A DNA stretch of 64,000 bases from Acidimicrobiales bacterium (GCA_035630295.1 DASQKY010000003.1:1-64000); one strand, 5' to 3'; shown: positions 52,128 through 62,566, counted from the stretch's first letter. Translations and numbers: made by a program. Notes: generated by a model from the letters alone, not told the origin.

Positions 52128-54263
52128 CTGCACCCCGAGCTCGAGGCCGAGCAGGCCTACATCGACTTCGCCTACGAGTGCCTGGACGCCGCCCGTGAGC
52201 GCGCCAGCACCCTCCAGTCCATGGTGGAGGTGGGGCGGGGGGGCACCGAGCAGGCGCGCTTCGAGCGCGAGGTCATCTTCGACACCATCGCCCAGCGCCT
52301 GGTGCAGCTCCACCTGGGCGACGCCTCGCTGTGCTTCGGCCGCATCGACACCGAGCCCGGCGCCGAGGGCTCCCCGACGGCCAACGGGAGCACGGCCGAG
52401 GGCGCCCCCACCGGCGACACCTTCCACATCGGTCGGGTGGCGGTGGCTGACGCCAACCAGGAGGTGGTGGTCGTCGACTGGCGGGCCCCGGTGGCCGAGC
52501 CGTTCTACCGGGCCACCGGCCGCGCCCCCATGGGCCTGGCCCGGCGCCGGCACTTCGCCACCCGGGGCCGGCGCCTGCTCGACATCGAGGACGAGCTGTT
52601 CGGCGACCGGGCCCTGGGGCTGGGCCGCGACGACGGCATCTCGGGCCACGGGGCCCTCATCGCCGCCCTGGAGACGGCCCGCTCCGGCCGCCTGGGCGAC
52701 ATCGTGGCCACCATCCAGGGCGAGCAGGACGAGGTCATCCGGGCCCCCATGCCCGGTGTCCTGGTGGTGCAGGGCGGCCCCGGCACCGGCAAGACGGTCG
52801 TGGCCCTCCACCGGGCCGCCTACCTCCTCTACACGCACCGCTTCCCGCTGGAGGACCAGGGTGTCCTGGTGGTCGGGCCCAACCGCCTGTTCCTGGGCTA
52901 CATCGAGCAGGTGCTGCCCTCCCTGGGCGAGGCCGGCGTGGAGCTGGCGGTGCTGGGCGACCTGATCGACCCGGTCCGGGTGCGGGGCCGCGACCGGACG
53001 TCCACGGCCCGGGTCAAGGGCGACGGGCGCATGGCCAAGGTGGTGGCCAAGGCCGTGCGCGACCGCAAGCGGCCCCTCCGCAGCGACCTGGTGGTGGGCT
53101 ACGGCCTGGGCCGCCTGCGGGCCACGGTGGCCGACTCGGAGCGCATCGTGGCCGACGCCCGGCGCCGGGCCCGCCACCACAACGGGGGCCGCCGCTTCGT
53201 GGAGGCCGGCCTGTGGGAGGCCCTGGCGGCCAGCAGCCGCAGCCCCCTCGACCCGGGTGAGGTGCGCAGCCGGCTCCGCCACGAGCCGGGGGTGCGGGAG
53301 GCCCTGGAGCGCATGTGGCCGGTGCTCACGCCGGCCGAGCTCCTGCACGACCTGTACGGCTCCAAGGGCCTGCTGGACCTGGCCGGGCGCCGGGTGTTGT
53401 CGGCCGAGGAGGTGGAGGCGCTGCACCGACCCCGCTCCGAGGCGGTCGACGCCGTGGTGTGGACCGTCGACGACGTCCCCCTCCTGGACGAGGCCCGGGC
53501 CCTGCTGGGCGCGGCCCCCAGGGCCAAGCGCAACGGCGAGGGCGACGAGGCCCGCACCTACGGCCACATCGTGGTGGACGAGGCCCAGGACCTGTCGCCC
53601 ATGCAGCTCCGCATGCTCACCCGCCGGTCGCTGAACGGCTCGATGACCGTGGTGGGCGACATCGCCCAGTCGACCGGGGCCTGGGCCCACGCCTCGTGGG
53701 GCGAGGTGCTGGCCCTGCTGCCCCAGCGCCGCGAGCCGCGCCGGGCCGAGCTCACGGTCGGCTACCGCATCCCCCAGCCCAACATGGAGATGGCGGCCCG
53801 GGTGCTGGCCGAGGCCGCGCCCGAGCTGGCACCGCCCCGCTCGGTGCGGGAGGACGGCCGCCCGCCCCGGATCGTGCGGGCCGGGGGCGACCTGGCCGCC
53901 ACCGTGGCCCGGGTCACGGGCGAGGAGCGCGACGTGTCGGGGTTGGGCAACGTGGCCGTGGTGTGCCCGTCGTCCCTGGTCGCCGGGGTGGCCGCTGCCT
54001 TGGCCCGGGCCGGCATCGAGCACGGGGTGGCCACCGAGCACGGGCTCTCGCAGCAGGTGACGGTGGTGCCGGTGGGCATGGTGAAGGGCCTGGAACTGGA
54101 CGCCACCGTGGTGGTCGAACCGGCGGCCGTCCTCGACGAGGAGCCCCAGCCCATGCGCTCGCTGTACGTGGCCCTGACCCGGGCCACCAAGCTGCTCACG
54201 GTGGTCCACGACCGGCCCCTCCCGTCGGTCATGGAGGCCGCCCGGGTGGCCGAGACGGCCTGA
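52128..54263 (+). CDS. HelD-like superfamily 1 helicase (RNA polymerase recycling factor type), CTG start likely
   Basis: 711 residues if started at CTG 52128. Walker [43 protein letters not shown], Walker [43 protein letters not shown] and [13 protein letters not shown] match HelD/UvrD-IV helicases, which free stalled RNA polymerase. The segment [26 protein letters not shown] before ATG 52221 is the family N-terminal coiled coil, but that frame contains no ATG, GTG or TTG between stop 52062 and 52221. AGGGGA sits 5-6 nt before CTG 52128. Confidence 0.85.
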   Translation: MHPELEAEQAYIDFAYECLDAARERASTLQSMVEVGRGGTEQARFEREVIFDTIAQRLVQLHLGDASLCFGRIDTEPGAEGSPTANGSTAEGAPTGDTFHIGRVAVADANQEVVVVDWRAPVAEPFYRATGRAPMGLARRRHFATRGRRLLDIEDELFGDRALGLGRDDGISGHGALIAALETARSGRLGDIVATIQGEQDEVIRAPMPGVLVVQGGPGTGKTVVALHRAAYLLYTHRFPLEDQGVLVVGPNRLFLGYIEQVLPSLGEAGVELAVLGDLIDPVRVRGRDRTSTARVKGDGRMAKVVAKAVRDRKRPLRSDLVVGYGLGRLRATVADSERIVADARRRARHHNGGRRFVEAGLWEALAASSRSPLDPGEVRSRLRHEPGVREALERMWPVLTPAELLHDLYGSKGLLDLAGRRVLSAEEVEALHRPRSEAVDAVVWTVDDVPLLDEARALLGAAPRAKRNGEGDEARTYGHIVVDEAQDLSPMQLRMLTRRSLNGSMTVVGDIAQSTGAWAHASWGEVLALLPQRREPRRAELTVGYRIPQPNMEMAARVLAEAAPELAPPRSVREDGRPPRIVRAGGDLAATVARVTGEERDVSGLGNVAVVCPSSLVAGVAAALARAGIEHGVATEHGLSQQVTVVPVGMVKGLELDATVVVEPAAVLDEEPQPMRSLYVALTRATKLLTVVHDRPLPSVMEAARVAETA

Positions 54264-54408
54264 GGCGGTTCCGGGCCGGTGGACCGGGTGGAGGCTCCCC
54301 ACCCCGAAGTGGTGCGCGTCCCACTCGGAATGGTGCATCCTGTCGGCGCCGAGGGCTCGTTCCTGTGATGCCGCCTGAGCGCACTCGACCTGACGAAGAG
54401 GACGACCG

Positions 54409-55164
54409 ATGAGCTACCCCCCTCCACCCCCGGGCGCCAACGACCCGACGCAGGCCTTCCCGCCCCAGGGCGGCTACCCGCCCGGCCAGGCCCCGGGCCA
54501 GCCCCCGGCCTACACGCCCCCTCCGGGCCAGCCCGGCTACACGCCCCCGCCGGGGCAGCCGGGCTTCACGCCCCCGCCGGGGCAGCCGCCCTACGGCGGC
54601 CCGCCCCCCTACGGGGGCCCGCCCCCGGGCGGTAAGGGGGGCGGCATGTCGACCGGGACCATCATCGGCATCGCCGCCGTGGTGGTGCTGGCCCTGATCA
54701 TCCTGGCCGGGGGCATATTCCTGGTGACCAACGGGGACGACGACGAGACCGCGGATGGCACCACGACCACCACCCAGGCCCAGACCAGCACCACCGAGGG
54801 GGGCACCACCACCACCGAGGGCACCACGACCACCGAGGGGACCACCACGACCGAGGAGCCCCCCGAGGATGAGGAGGCCACCATCGACGGTGAGACCGGG
54901 ACCATCTCCGGTGAGCTGGACGGGACCAACTCCAACTTCCACGACATCGAGATCCCGGACGGGGTGACGGCCACCATCACGGTCACCCCCACCGACCCCG
55001 ACGTGGACGTCGTGGTGACGAACATGGACGGCGACACCGTCGACGAGAACCTCCGGGGCGACCCGGAGCTCCTCTCCGGTGACGGTCCGGCGTCGGAGTC
55101 CATCGAGGTCTCGAGCTTCTTCGAGGACCCCGGCGGCTACACCATCACCATCGAATCGGAGTGA
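54409..55164 (+). CDS. Proline-rich single-pass protein with extracellular PPC-like beta domain
   Basis: 251 residues. Cytoplasmic Pro/Gly/Gln-rich N-terminus with three near-identical PPPGQPGY/FT repeats; one membrane helix (~82-105); a Thr-rich TTTTEG linker; then an acidic beta-rich domain (~155-251, DVDVVVTNMDGDTVDENL...GGYTITIESE) resembling bacterial pre-peptidase C-terminal domains. Type II topology. ATG 54409. Layout matches the next gene, so the two are probably paralogues. Confidence 0.72.
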   Translation: MSYPPPPPGANDPTQAFPPQGGYPPGQAPGQPPAYTPPPGQPGYTPPPGQPGFTPPPGQPPYGGPPPYGGPPPGGKGGGMSTGTIIGIAAVVVLALIILAGGIFLVTNGDDDETADGTTTTTQAQTSTTEGGTTTTEGTTTTEGTTTTEEPPEDEEATIDGETGTISGELDGTNSNFHDIEIPDGVTATITVTPTDPDVDVVVTNMDGDTVDENLRGDPELLSGDGPASESIEVSSFFEDPGGYTITIESE

Positions 55165-55263
55165 TCGGGCCCGCCCGCCGCCGTCGCCTCGGGCCGTGTC
55201 CCGGGGCGGCGGCCGGGTCCGCTCGGTGGGGGAGCGCCGGTGCCGTGACCGACCGGAGGCCCC

Positions 55264-56181
55264 GTGGCTGACGACGACGGCCCCCTCGCCTCGACCCCGT
55301 GGGGCCGCCCCGGGGGGCGGGGCGCCACGCCGCCCCCCACCCCCGCCGCCACCCCACCTCCCGGCCCGGGCGCCGGATCGCCCCCGGGCACCCCGCCGCC
55401 GGCCGCCGCTCCGCCGGGTGTCGGCACCCCGCCTCCCGGTCCGCCCGGTGGGCCGCCGGCCGCTCCGACCCCCCCGCCGACCACGCCCGCGTCACCGGCC
55501 TGGCAGGTGCCGCCGCCGAGCGGCCCATCCCCGGGCGGGTTCCCCGGGCCGGGGACCCCGGGGGGTCCGCCGTACCCGGGCGGCCCCGCAGGGCCGCGAG
55601 CCGGTTCCGGCCGCCCGGGCCTGTCCGGCGGCGCGCTGGTGGCCCTGGCCGTCGTGGTGATCGTGGCCCTGGTGGCGGTGGGCATCGGGGTCTTCCTGGT
55701 GGCCATGGACGGCGACGACGACGGCACGGCGTCAGGCGCGACCCGGCCCGCGGCGGCCACCACCCCGCCGTCGACCGACGCCCGCCCCGACGAGGTGGCG
55801 CCGGGGTCGACCGAGCCGGTGGAGGGGCCGGGCACCAGCGAGCAGGTCGGGGACACCGAGGCGACCGATCCCGTCGTCCCGCCCGGCTCGGTGCCGGGCG
55901 TGCCACCCGGCACGACCGACTTCTCCCCGCCGGAGGGCTTCCCCCAGCCCGAGGGGGCGACGCCCGACACGATCACCGGCGGCCTGTCGGTGCCGGGCAC
56001 CGCGGCCGATGCCGCCGCCTACTACGAGGGGGCCCTGCCCGGCGCCGGGTACGCGGTGGAGCGCCTGGAGGTGTCGGGCCTGCCGGCGGTCCTGACCGTG
56101 ACCGGGAGCGGCGTCAACGGACAGCTGGTGTTCGTGGACCTCGGCTTCGGCACCACGTCGGTCCTCTGGACCGCGACCTGA
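55264..56181 (+). CDS. Proline-rich single-pass membrane protein, unknown
   Basis: 305 residues. Pro-rich cytoplasmic N-terminus (~1-115), one membrane helix (~122-145), acidic Thr/Pro linker and a C-terminal ~70-residue domain (GGLSVPGTAADAAAYYEGALPGAGYAVERLEV...) likely extracellular. GTG 55264. The C-terminal fold differs from the preceding gene's, but architecture and position suggest related roles at the cell surface. Confidence 0.7.
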   Translation: MADDDGPLASTPWGRPGGRGATPPPTPAATPPPGPGAGSPPGTPPPAAAPPGVGTPPPGPPGGPPAAPTPPPTTPASPAWQVPPPSGPSPGGFPGPGTPGGPPYPGGPAGPRAGSGRPGLSGGALVALAVVVIVALVAVGIGVFLVAMDGDDDGTASGATRPAAATTPPSTDARPDEVAPGSTEPVEGPGTSEQVGDTEATDPVVPPGSVPGVPPGTTDFSPPEGFPQPEGATPDTITGGLSVPGTAADAAAYYEGALPGAGYAVERLEVSGLPAVLTVTGSGVNGQLVFVDLGFGTTSVLWTAT

Positions 56182-56194
56182 GCCGGGAGCAGCC

Positions 56195-56575
56195 ATGGAC
56201 GATGCCGCTGGCGGTGACACCCTGTTCTCGACCCTGGCCGACGAGCACCTGGCCGATGCCGAGGTGACGTGGGGGAGGGTGCTGGGTCGCGACGCCCTGG
56301 CCGTCCGGGGCACGGCTTTCGCCTTCCTGGAGGGGGGCCGACTGGCGGTGAAGCTCTCGCCCTCCCGTGCCGTCGAGGTGGCGGCGTCGCCGGAGGCCGG
56401 ACCGGTGGCCCTGGGCCCGGACCGCACCCTGCGCCACTGGGTGGCCGTGGCACCGCCGGCCGACGGTGAGGAGCCCTGGCGCGCCCTGCTGGCCGAGGCC
56501 CGTCGCCACGCCACCGCGGTGGCCGACCTGGGCCAGACGGGCCCCGGCCGCCGGGGCAAGCGCTCGTCGTCCTGA
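56195..56575 (+). CDS. Hypothetical protein, possibly TfoX/YjbR-like
   Basis: 126 residues. Contains GTAFAFLEGGRLAVKLSPSRAVEVAASPEAGPVALGPDRTLRHWVAV, a strand pattern like small TfoX N-terminal/YjbR (MmcQ) folds, then a helix EPWRALLAEARRHA. Similarity is by eye only. ATG 56195, 13 nt after the preceding gene, so likely cotranscribed. Confidence 0.6.
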   Translation: MDDAAGGDTLFSTLADEHLADAEVTWGRVLGRDALAVRGTAFAFLEGGRLAVKLSPSRAVEVAASPEAGPVALGPDRTLRHWVAVAPPADGEEPWRALLAEARRHATAVADLGQTGPGRRGKRSSS

Positions 56576-56634
56576 CCTCGGCGCCCGATCGGGTTGGCGC
56601 GCCCGGAGCACTCCCGGTATGGTCAGAAGTCCGC

Positions 56635-56711
<77 letters not shown>

Positions 56712-56717
56712 TCGTGA

Positions 56718-56748
56718 CGAAGGCCCAGGTCCCTGACCTGGGCCTTCG
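56718..56748 (+). terminator. Terminator after tRNA-fMet
   Basis: Perfect 14-bp stem CGAAGGCCCAGGTC / GACCTGGGCCTTCG with a 3-nt loop, 6 nt beyond the tRNA CCA. Confidence 0.75.
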
Positions 56749-56764
56749 CCGTACGTCCTAGCAA

Positions 56765-56794
56765 GCAAATATGGAACGACCCTTCCGTATTTGC
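56765..56794. promoter_or_regulatory. AT-rich inverted repeat downstream of tRNA
   Basis: GCAAATATGGAA (56765-56776), 6-nt spacer, TTCCGTATTTGC (56783-56794); 11 of 12 positions match, the other is a G-T pair. Strikingly AT-rich for this genome. Bases 56795-57027 contain no clear gene; they form the leader before the large secreted-protein gene. Could be an operator or an attachment-site remnant near the tRNA. Confidence 0.45.
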
Positions 56795-57027
56795 ACGCAT
56801 TCTCGTCGTGCTGGGCGCCGACCTCTCGGGGCGTCGTGGGGTCGTGTTGCCGGGGCGTGGGCATCAGATGGAGGGCATGGCATGGGGTGTCTTCTTGATG
56901 ATCGACTCATATCGCGCAGGTTCGGCAAGTTTGGGTCGGTCATGGTGGTTGTTGGCGTGTGTGTGGCCCGGCAGGTTGCGCATGTGCGTGTTTCAGAGTT
57001 GTTCGCCTACAGGGGGGTCCCCCAGAC

Positions 57028-60000
57028 ATGTTGTCCAGACGTTTTCGGGCAGTGCTGACGGTCGTGGCGGCCGCGGTGCGTGCCTTCGCTTTTGCCCCCC
57101 CCCCCCGAGGGATCTAGAGGGTAAGAGCAGCCTCCAGCCGGCCCGCCGCCGGGGCCTCGTCGGCCTCGTCGCGGTGGCCGCGATGGCCCTGTTCGGGTCG
57201 CTGCTGGGCCTGCCGTTGGCCTCGGCGCCGGCCGGGGCCGTGGCCCAGGAGATGGAGCTGGCCATGGTCCCGGGTGGGGGCACCTTGGTGTTGCGGGACT
57301 CCGAGGAGCCCGCGCAGTTGGGGTCCCCGACGACGCTGACGGGGACGATCGATGACGCCAACGGTGCGTTGACCGGCGGGGTGTTCACCACGCCGACGGT
57401 CGAGTACCAGTTCGACATCACGAGCCCGGTGCCGGGGACGGTGTATGTGGATGCGACGTTCTCGGAGGTCGCGCCGGGGACGGTGACGGGGTCTCTCGAC
57501 GATGAGGGCAACTTCAGCGTGGAGATGATGGTCAAGGCCGATCTCCACATCGAGCTCAACTCGCCCCCCGCGCTCTTGGCCGATTGCACCACCCCTCCCA
57601 TCCCGCTGCGGTTCGTGTCGACCGCGCCCTATGACCGTGAAGGCACCAAGCAGGTGACCTTGCGCGACGCCGACTTCACGGTGCCCACGGTCCCCACCAC
57701 CCCCGCCTGCCCGGGGATCGTCGCCGACGCCGTCAACGAGCGTCTGGCCGGTGGCGGCCACTCGCTCGAGCTGCGGATGCAGGGTGAGATCCCTGAGGTG
57801 AAGGGCATCGGGGACCCGACCACCACGGCCCTTAGCGTCGAGCCGGCGGTCAGCCGGGCGGGTGACGACGTGGTCTTGGCGGCGACGGTGACCACGGCCG
57901 AGGGTGGTCCGGAGGTGCCGACCGGCGCGGTGGAGTTCCGGAACGGGCCCACGGTCATCGGCTCCGTGGCCTTGGACGGCACGGGCGTGGCGTCGTTGAC
58001 GGTCTCGGACCTGGCTGTCGGGCAACACACCTTCAGCGCCCGCTACATCGGCGACGGCGCGCTCCACCAAGCATCGCGGAGCACCCAGGTCGCGCATCTG
58101 GTGGCGGCGGCGCCGACGGTCGAGGTGGCCATGGGCGACGCGTTGATCGGTGGCGGGTTCGTGCCGGCGACGGTGACGGTCACCAACCCCGAGGAGTTCG
58201 GTGCCGACATCGTCAACGGCCGGGTCGACCTGCGGTTCCGACGGCCGGCGGGACAGACCGGTGACCTCACCTCCGCCCGCATCGCGGTCGAGTGGCGCAA
58301 CGGCGGGACCTGGGAGCCGTTGACGCTCGCCACGGTTCCGACTCGCACGGTCGTCGCTTCGATCGGCCTGCCCGCCGGCTTCCGCCTGGATGCCGGCACC
58401 GAGCACGAGCTCCGGCTGCGGGTCCGCATCTTGGGGGCGGGCGCCCCGACCACGTCGTGCAGCGGGACGAACCCGGTCACCTGCCCCGGGCCGGTCGAGC
58501 TCTCGGCCACCCTCAACGAGGTCAACCCCGGCGACGGGACGATCCGAAAGACGGTGACCACTGGTCAGACGGTGTTCACCATGGTCGAGACGACGCGGCG
58601 AGACACCACTTTGACCGTCAACGGCGGCGCCCCTCGTCCGCACAGCCTGCGGGCCGGCTACACGATGGACGTGGTCGTCGCTCACGCCCCGAACCTGAGC
58701 GGGGTGCGTCCCAGTGGCTCCGTCGAGTTCTACGTGGACGGCCGTCTCACCCCGGCCCGTCGTCTGGTCGACCCGCTGGGCGAGTACAACGCGCAGGTGC
58801 CGATCGGGTCGGCGATCCAGGGGTTGATCCTGCTCCCGCCGGACATCGAGCCCGGCCCCCACTCGCTGGCGGTCCGTTACCTGGGTGACAAGGTCTTCAA
58901 GCCGGCCGAGGCCTTCACCACCTTCACCGTCTTCCCCGCAGTGGCCGATTCGGTGGCCTTCGTGTGCCAGGAGACGGCCATCAGTGGCAACCACGAGTTC
59001 GGGGCCAACGTCACCTTCGACGCCGCGGTCCCGGAGACGGCCCTCAGCGGGACCACCGTCGACCTCGACATCACCAACGCGGTGATCAACATGAGCCGGC
59101 CCGGGTTCTCCGATCCGTGGCAAGGGCTGATCAACAACGTCACCGCCACGGTCGGCGACCCGACGCTGAACGGCATCTCCTTCGGGTTCGGGCCGGACGG
59201 GGCCGGGACGGCGGCGTCGGTGATCCGGACCGGGGCGACGCCGCAAGGGTTGCCGAACCCGGTCACCGATCTGTCGCAGCTGGATCAGAAGGTGACGTTC
59301 AACGATCCGATCGGCTCGGTGACCGTTGCTGGTGCTCCGGGTGATGTGGTTCCGGTGACCCTTGATGAGGTCGTGGTGACGCTCAACCTCGTCAGCCCGC
59401 CGCTGGTCTTCGATGTCCGTTGCACCCCGGTCGATGGCGAGCCGATGGTGTTGGGTGAGGTGGAGATCGCGGGGACGTCGGTGTCGGTGTCGCCGACTCC
59501 TGCTCGGGAGCGCTCTGAGGTGACCGTCGAGGCCCGGACGTTCCCCTCCGGTGCGGCGGGCACGGTGGCCTTCTCGAGTGATCGGGATGGCGCGTTGGGG
59601 ACTGAGGTGGTGAGCGGTGGGGTGGCTTCGGTGGTGACCGATGAGCTCAGCCCGGGGGTGCATGTGGTCACGGCGGCGTTCAACGCGGCGGATCCGGGTG
59701 TGCCGGACAGTGTGGGGACGGCCACGGTGGTGGTGACTTACAGCCCGCGTACTGAGACCGAGGCGTTCGTGGTTGCTGCTCGCACCGACTATCTGGGGTG
59801 GGCGGAGCGCGATGCGGTGGTGGCTGATGCGGAGGATCTCGATGCCGGGTTGTCGAAGGTGACGTATCTGCGGCGTCTGTCGCAGTCCGATGCGTACTTG
59901 GCCCGGTTGGTCGATGAGTTGTATCAGGACACGTTGGGCCGTCCGGCGGATGAGGCGGGCAAGGCGTTCTGGATCGGCCGGTTGCGGGATGGGTGGTCGG

Positions 60001-60383
60001 TGGCGAAGGTGACGGCCAGCTTCTACGGCTCGGGTGAGTACTTCGCCGACGCTGGTGGGGGCACGGTCGAGACCTGGGTCGATGATCTGTACGTGAAGCT
60101 GTTGGGCCGCCCGTCTGATGCGGCGGGCAGGGCCTACTGGGTGGCCCAGACCGGCCGGATCGGTCGGGGTGGTGTCGCTCTGCGGCTCTTCCAGTCCCGA
60201 GAGTCGGCCCGGTCGCGGGTGGTCGCGCTCTATGACCTGTTCTTGGGTCGCAGTCCGAGCTCGGCGGATCGGGACTTCTGGGCCGCCCGGGTCGTCACCC
60301 GGGGCGACTTGGCCCTGGCGGTCGAGCTGACCGTCAGTGATGAGTACGCCGGGCGGGCCGAGAACCGGTTCCCTCTCATCTGA
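57028..60383 (+). CDS. Large exported Ig-like/DUF4214 protein; start region interrupted by a C12 tract
   Basis: Extracellular multidomain protein. After a signal-peptide-like RRRGLVGLVAVAAMALFGSLLG...AGAVA region come an N-terminal beta-rich part, bacterial Ig-like domains (~nt 57810-58110, 58600-58935, 59470-59745) and a C-terminal DUF4214 block (nt 59800-60370, repeats of DELYQDTLGRPADEAGKAFW / DLYVKLLGRPSDAAGRAYW / DLFLGRSPSSADRDFW), a module linked to surface/adhesin-type proteins. The best start, ATG 57028 (MLSRRFRAVLTVVAAAVRAFAFA), is in a different frame: 12 C at 57095-57106 shift it to a TAG at 57115. The protein frame itself has no good start there. 13 C or 10 C would join them. Confidence 0.7.
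57095..57106 (+). repeat. Homopolymer tract of 12 cytosines in coding leader
   Basis: Run of 12 C between the ATG 57028 leader and the signal-peptide region of the DUF4214 protein. By far the longest homopolymer in the window; length decides which frame is joined. Confidence 0.95.
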
Positions 60384-60420
60384 CCCACCCGGCGATCTGA
60401 TCCACCTCGGTTCTGGCCGA

Positions 60421-60448
60421 GGGCCGGCCTCCCTTGTGAGGTCGGCCC
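60421..60448 (+). terminator. Hairpin terminator after DUF4214 gene
   Basis: 11-bp stem GGGCCGGCCTC / GAGGTCGGCCC (one G-T pair), 6-nt loop. A second hairpin follows around 60460-60490. The remaining 60490-60750 holds the leader of the next gene, including a 17-nt element shared with the second metalloprotease gene. Confidence 0.65.
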
Positions 60449-60681
60449 GGCCAGGACCGGCCGCCTCCCCCCTGGGGCGGCCGCGTCCGGTGGGTCTTCG
60501 TTCTGGTCCTGGCCTCTTGTGGCTGGGGCCGGTCGAGCCGGGGTTCGATGCTCCCTGCCGGTGTCGGACCTGTGACGGCTCCGTGGTGGCTGCCTGCACC
60601 ATTCCCCCCGGTGCGGGCGGCCACCACCCCCAAGAGCGGATGGCGTGGCCCGGCGTGGGGGGCTGCCGTCTGCTGACTGGC

Positions 60682-60698
60682 GGGCACCCCGGCGGAAC
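60682..60698 (+). promoter_or_regulatory. Conserved 17-nt leader element, copy 1
   Basis: GGGCACCCCGGCGGAAC, 53 nt before the ATG of the first metzincin gene; identical 17 nt at 62567-62583 before the second. A GCTGAC precedes both. Candidate shared regulatory or RNA element. Confidence 0.5.
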
Positions 60699-60750
60699 CA
60701 CGGCGGGTGGCCCGTTCTCGCATCACTGTCTGATCCGAAAGAGGTTCCTC

Positions 60751-62271
60751 ATGTTCACATCTTTGTTCTCTGTTCGTTCTGGTCGTCGTCGACGGCCACT
60801 CGTCGGCGTGGTCGCGGCGTTGGTGTTGGTGGTGACCGCGGCGGCGTGTGATCCGCCGCCGCCGGAGAACGCGCCGTATTGGCTTCCGGGGACCACGGTG
60901 GATGCGTCGCTGCATGGTGCGTTCGTGCGCATCGAGTGGGACGCGCCTCAGGGTGGTGATCCGGTCGCTGCGTATCAGATCAACCTGGGGACCCCTAACG
61001 GCACGGGTGTGGCGTTGGTCCCGGCGTCGGTGCGTGATTGCATCATCACTGGCTTGGCCGCCAACACCGCGTACACGATCGTGGTCACGGCCCGGGATGC
61101 CCAGATGCATTGGAGTGGTCCGTTGTCGGGCACGCAGGGGAATCGCAAGACCACGATCACGACCATCAACCAGGCCGGTCCTGGCAGCCTGGGGTGCCAT
61201 CGCGACAACGACGGCGACAGCCTTCCTGACCCATGGGAGACCAACGACGGGTCCTACACCGGCATGACCGATGCCGGGACTGACCCGACCAAGGGCGACA
61301 CCGACAACGACGGCGTGCCTGATGGTGAAGAGGTCCTCGGCACCGGTGTCCGTGATTGGGACAAGGACGGCATCCCCGATGTCGCCGATGGTCGGGGCAG
61401 CATCAACTTGGTGGCCATGGGCGCTCGGCCCACCCACAAGGACATCTTCGTCGAGATGGACTGGACCAGCACACCCGGCTGTCCAACGGGATATCGGCCC
61501 ACCGCGGCGGCGATCTCCGCGCTGAGAGCTCCGTTCACCGACGCCCCGATCACCAACCCTGATGGCACCACCGGCATCAACCTCATCGTCGACTACGGCC
61601 AAGGCGGTGTCTTCGCCGGTGGCAACGCCATCACCCACGACGGCAGCCCCATCGCCGGCGTGCTCAGCGATGCGTACCTGGCGTTCAGAGACGCGAACTT
61701 CGACGCCGGCCGTTCCGGCGTGTTCCGCTACGGCCTCAGTGTGGGATCAGGGAACTCGAACGCGGTCACTGGGACCTGGCTCATGATCTCCGGAGACTGC
61801 GCTCGTCCCGCGCATGATCAGGCTGCCCATCTCATGCACGAACTGGGCCACACCCTCAGCCTCGCGCATGGCCGGAAGAGCCCCGAGACTGCGATCGCGG
61901 TCGGGGTCGCCAACCAGTTCCCGAACTACAACTCGGTCATGAACTACGCCTACCCCGAGGGGGTCGACACCGACTGCGACGGCGACGGGTTCGACGACCT
62001 GGTCCTCGACTACTCCCACGGCACCAACGCCCCCCTGGACGAGTCCGACCTCGACGAAAGCGCCGGCATCTGCAACGGCGTGGACATCGACTGGGACAAC
62101 GACGGCATCATCGAGAGCTCCGTCCAAGTCGACATCAACCATGACACGGTCATCAACTTCCCCCATTTCGAAGGTGAGGGCTACGACATCCTCCGCGACT
62201 TCGACGACTGGGCCAGGGTCGACGAGAGAGGCATGCGCTGCATCCGCATCTGCGACGGGACCCTCTTGTAG
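60751..62271 (+). CDS. Metzincin-like zinc metalloprotease lipoprotein with FnIII and Ca-binding repeats
   Basis: 506 residues. ATG 60751 with AGAGG upstream; signal peptide and lipobox TAAAC (Cys33). A fibronectin III-like domain (~45-135), thrombospondin/EF-hand-type Asp-rich motifs (DNDGDSLPD, DTDNDGVPDGEE, DWDKDGIPD), then a protease domain with HELGHTLSLAH (His363-His373) and Met-turn SVMNYAY (Met397). Metzincins carry HExxHxxGxxH; here Ser replaces the Gly. C-terminal Asp-rich calcium motifs (DTDCDGDGFDD, DWDNDGI). Surface-anchored protease predicted; substrate unknown. Confidence 0.85.
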   Translation: MFTSLFSVRSGRRRRPLVGVVAALVLVVTAAACDPPPPENAPYWLPGTTVDASLHGAFVRIEWDAPQGGDPVAAYQINLGTPNGTGVALVPASVRDCIITGLAANTAYTIVVTARDAQMHWSGPLSGTQGNRKTTITTINQAGPGSLGCHRDNDGDSLPDPWETNDGSYTGMTDAGTDPTKGDTDNDGVPDGEEVLGTGVRDWDKDGIPDVADGRGSINLVAMGARPTHKDIFVEMDWTSTPGCPTGYRPTAAAISALRAPFTDAPITNPDGTTGINLIVDYGQGGVFAGGNAITHDGSPIAGVLSDAYLAFRDANFDAGRSGVFRYGLSVGSGNSNAVTGTWLMISGDCARPAHDQAAHLMHELGHTLSLAHGRKSPETAIAVGVANQFPNYNSVMNYAYPEGVDTDCDGDGFDDLVLDYSHGTNAPLDESDLDESAGICNGVDIDWDNDGIIESSVQVDINHDTVINFPHFEGEGYDILRDFDDWARVDERGMRCIRICDGTLL

Positions 62272-62420
62272 CGCGACCTCGACCCCGTCCCGCTGGGAGC
62301 TGACCTGATCCCCACCTCGCCGGGGCTGACCTATCCGGTCAGCTTCCGCTTCTGCTCGGGGACCTGACCCCACCACGGAGCTCCCTCTGGATCAGCGTCG
62401 ACTGACCCTCCCCTCGGTTC

Positions 62421-62451
62421 GCCGGGGCTGACCCGCCCGGTCAGCCCCGGC
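62421..62451 (+). terminator. Hairpin terminator, repeated stem sequence
   Basis: Perfect 13-bp stem GCCGGGGCTGACC / GGTCAGCCCCGGC around CGCCC. The left arm also occurs at 62319-62331, where it pairs over 7 bp (GCTGACC/GGTCAGC). 62272-62566 otherwise shows no gene. Confidence 0.65.
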
Positions 62452-62566
62452 GGCATGACCGGCACCAGCATCGGTGGTGGCGTCGGGGAGGGGTGAGGTG
62501 ACATGGCATCTGGCGGTTTGGCCATGTCGCCGCACAGGGCGCGGATGTGGCTGACCGCCGAACGGT

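Noticed and set aside
56808-57027. Coding start of the DUF4214 protein at GTG 56808 or ATG 56982
   Set aside because: Those residues are not signal-like, and the region between tRNA terminator and ATG 57028 has non-coding base usage and an operator-like repeat.
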